DNA of 6,209 bases from Candidatus Eiseniibacteriota bacterium (GTDB lineage Bacteria; Eisenbacteria; RBG-16-71-46; JABDJR01), in contig JABDJR010000647.1 in assembly GCA_013003415.1 (NCBI GenBank), positions 1 through 6,209 on the forward strand, read 5' to 3'. Position numbers and translations under genes: made by a program. How positions within the stretch are numbered: position 1 is the stretch's first letter; every line of letters starts with the position of its first letter. Below, in pieces: positions 5,117-6,209 of this stretch. Under the pieces are notes generated by a model. The model was given only the letters and a program-made list of their open reading frames with translations. It made no database searches and had not been told where the DNA came from.

Positions 5117-6209
5117 TGCCCGCAGTAGATGTGGCCGAGGTCAATCTTTGGGGTCGAACGATAGGCGCTGTCTCGTGGAACAATGAAAAAGAGCGCGGCG
5201 CCTTCGAATATTCTAGTGCTTTCCAAAAGAGCGCCATTGAACTGGCGCCCCTGCACATGCCCCTAGGCTCGCGGATCTACACCTTCCCCGAGCTACGCCG
5301 CGAAACGTTTCTTGGGCTCCCGGGAATGTTGGCCGACTCGCTTCCGGATCGTTTCGGAAACCTGCTTATCAATCAGTGGCTGGTGCGCGAAGGGCGAGAT
5401 GTGTCGAGCTTCTCTCCTGTGGAACGCCTTTGCTACATCGGAGCGCGGGGAATGGGAGCGCTTGAATTTGAACCGGCTCTCCGTTCCGACATGGACAAGT
5501 CGCAACAGGTCGATGTAACGAAGCTCGTGGGCCTGGCGAATCAAGTGCTCGCCGAGAAGCAAAGTTTTGCCACGCGCTTGTCGGGAGAAGATGACGTGGA
5601 TGAAGAGGCCATGCGGGACATGCTTCGGGTGGGAACTTCAGCCGGTGGCGCAAGAGCTAAAGCCATTGTTGCCATTGATGCTGCCACCGGAGATGTACGC
5701 TCCGGACAGATTCAAGCCCCGAAAGGATACGACTACTGGATTCTTAAGTTCGATGGTGTCGAGGGCAACCGTGACAAAGAGCTCAACGATCCCATGGGGT
5801 TCGGGAAAGTTGAGTACGCCTACTACCTCATGGCCGTCGATGCGGGCATCGACATGATGCCAAGCCGGTTGTACCACGAAAACGGCCGCAGCCATTTTCT
5901 GACCCAACGGTTTGATCGCTTTGAAGGGGGAGAGAAGAAGTTCATGCAAACTCTCTGTGCGATCAATCACATGGACTATAACCAAGCTGGAGCCTACGGT
6001 TACGAGCAGGCTCTCCAGGTCATGCAGCAGCTAGGCTTGCCTCGCCACTCCCTTGAGCAACTCTATCGAAGAATGGTTTTCAACATCCTGGCGCGAAACC
6101 AAGATGATCACACCAAGAACATTGCGTTTCTGATGGACAAGGCCGGGGAGTGGTCCCTCGCGCCGGCTTACGACATGACCTATAGCTACAACCCCGAAGG
6201 AGCCTGGAC
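5116..6209 (+). CDS. HipA-family serine/threonine kinase toxin (3' partial)
   Basis: A toxin kinase of the HipA family; E. coli HipA phosphorylates glutamyl-tRNA synthetase and causes persistence. The target here is unknown. 364 residues are visible and the frame is open at the window edge; by comparison with 440-residue E. coli HipA, roughly the last 60-100 residues are missing. The N-terminal subdomain has VNLWGRTIGAVSW (9-21), a LADSLPDRFGN block and an YIGARGMGALEF block. The kinase part has a phosphate-binding loop SAGGARAK (175-182), aligning with S150 and the AGAQEK loop of E. coli HipA. WILKFDG and LTQRFDRF follow, then the catalytic loop DDHTKN (D330, N335) and AYDM (D353). The D-N and D-D spacings equal those of E. 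coli D309, N314 and D332, so an active fold is expected. ATG 5116 overlaps the antitoxin stop codon by one base. Substitutions in the loop (GGARAK for AGAQEK) suggest a distant branch. Confidence 0.93.
   Translation, partial: MPAVDVAEVNLWGRTIGAVSWNNEKERGAFEYSSAFQKSAIELAPLHMPLGSRIYTFPELRRETFLGLPGMLADSLPDRFGNLLINQWLVREGRDVSSFSPVERLCYIGARGMGALEFEPALRSDMDKSQQVDVTKLVGLANQVLAEKQSFATRLSGEDDVDEEAMRDMLRVGTSAGGARAKAIVAIDAATGDVRSGQIQAPKGYDYWILKFDGVEGNRDKELNDPMGFGKVEYAYYLMAVDAGIDMMPSRLYHENGRSHFLTQRFDRFEGGEKKFMQTLCAINHMDYNQAGAYGYEQALQVMQQLGLPRHSLEQLYRRMVFNILARNQDDHTKNIAFLMDKAGEWSLAPAYDMTYSYNPEGAW

Noticed and set aside
5638..5985. Minus-strand open frame within hipA
   Set aside because: The plus strand here encodes conserved HipA motifs, and the antisense frame has no recognisable features.
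1..6209. CRISPR arrays, tRNA or rRNA genes, insertion sequences
   Set aside because: No regularly spaced long direct repeats, no cloverleaf or rRNA signature, and no transposase or flanking terminal repeats were seen by eye.

Overview
The window reads as a piece of a bacterial chromosome of moderate GC content with long coding stretches. Taxonomy is inferred only. The left-edge gene ends in a FlgD-type Ig-like C-terminal domain with a 'PNP' start and a 'PNGVYY' end, as is common on secreted proteins of the FCB group and neighbouring uncultivated phyla (Eisenbacteria-, Latescibacteria- or KSB1-like lineages). The stand-alone PP2C/SpoIIE-type phosphatase and the secreted PD40 propeller fit such a lineage. 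Nothing visible fixes the phylum.

Left part (1-1226): the 3' end of a secreted-protein gene (+) is followed by a 160-nt untranslated stretch with a possible three-way-junction fold and a clear rho-independent terminator (570-607). A very short ORF with a good Shine-Dalgarno follows (618-689, doubtful). A UspA-family universal stress protein runs towards it on the minus strand. It has a strong Shine-Dalgarno, a structured 3' UTR and its own terminator (680-721).

Middle (1227-4522): an AT-rich divergent intergenic region separates usp from an HI0933/BaiN-family flavoprotein (+). The flavoprotein gene ends inside the stop codon of a convergent minus-strand gene, the two stops sharing a CTAG. 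That minus-strand gene is the second of an apparent two-gene operon: a secreted six-bladed TolB/PD40-type propeller (GTG start) followed 37 nt later by a PP2C/SpoIIE-like serine/threonine phosphatase.

Right part (4523-6209): a HipBA-type toxin-antitoxin module (+). A short Xre-family antitoxin/repressor overlaps by one base a HipA-family kinase that runs off the window. All key kinase residues visible in the fragment are present.

The most interesting structure is in front of hipBA: four 26-bp inverted repeats of identical 9-8-9 geometry with a shared half-site close to ATAATGACT. The last one covers the -10 element of a good sigma70-like promoter whose predicted start falls on or next to the antitoxin ATG. 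This suggests a multi-operator, autoregulated, possibly leaderless TA operon. It parallels the four-operator arrangement of E. coli hipBA, but with a different half-site.
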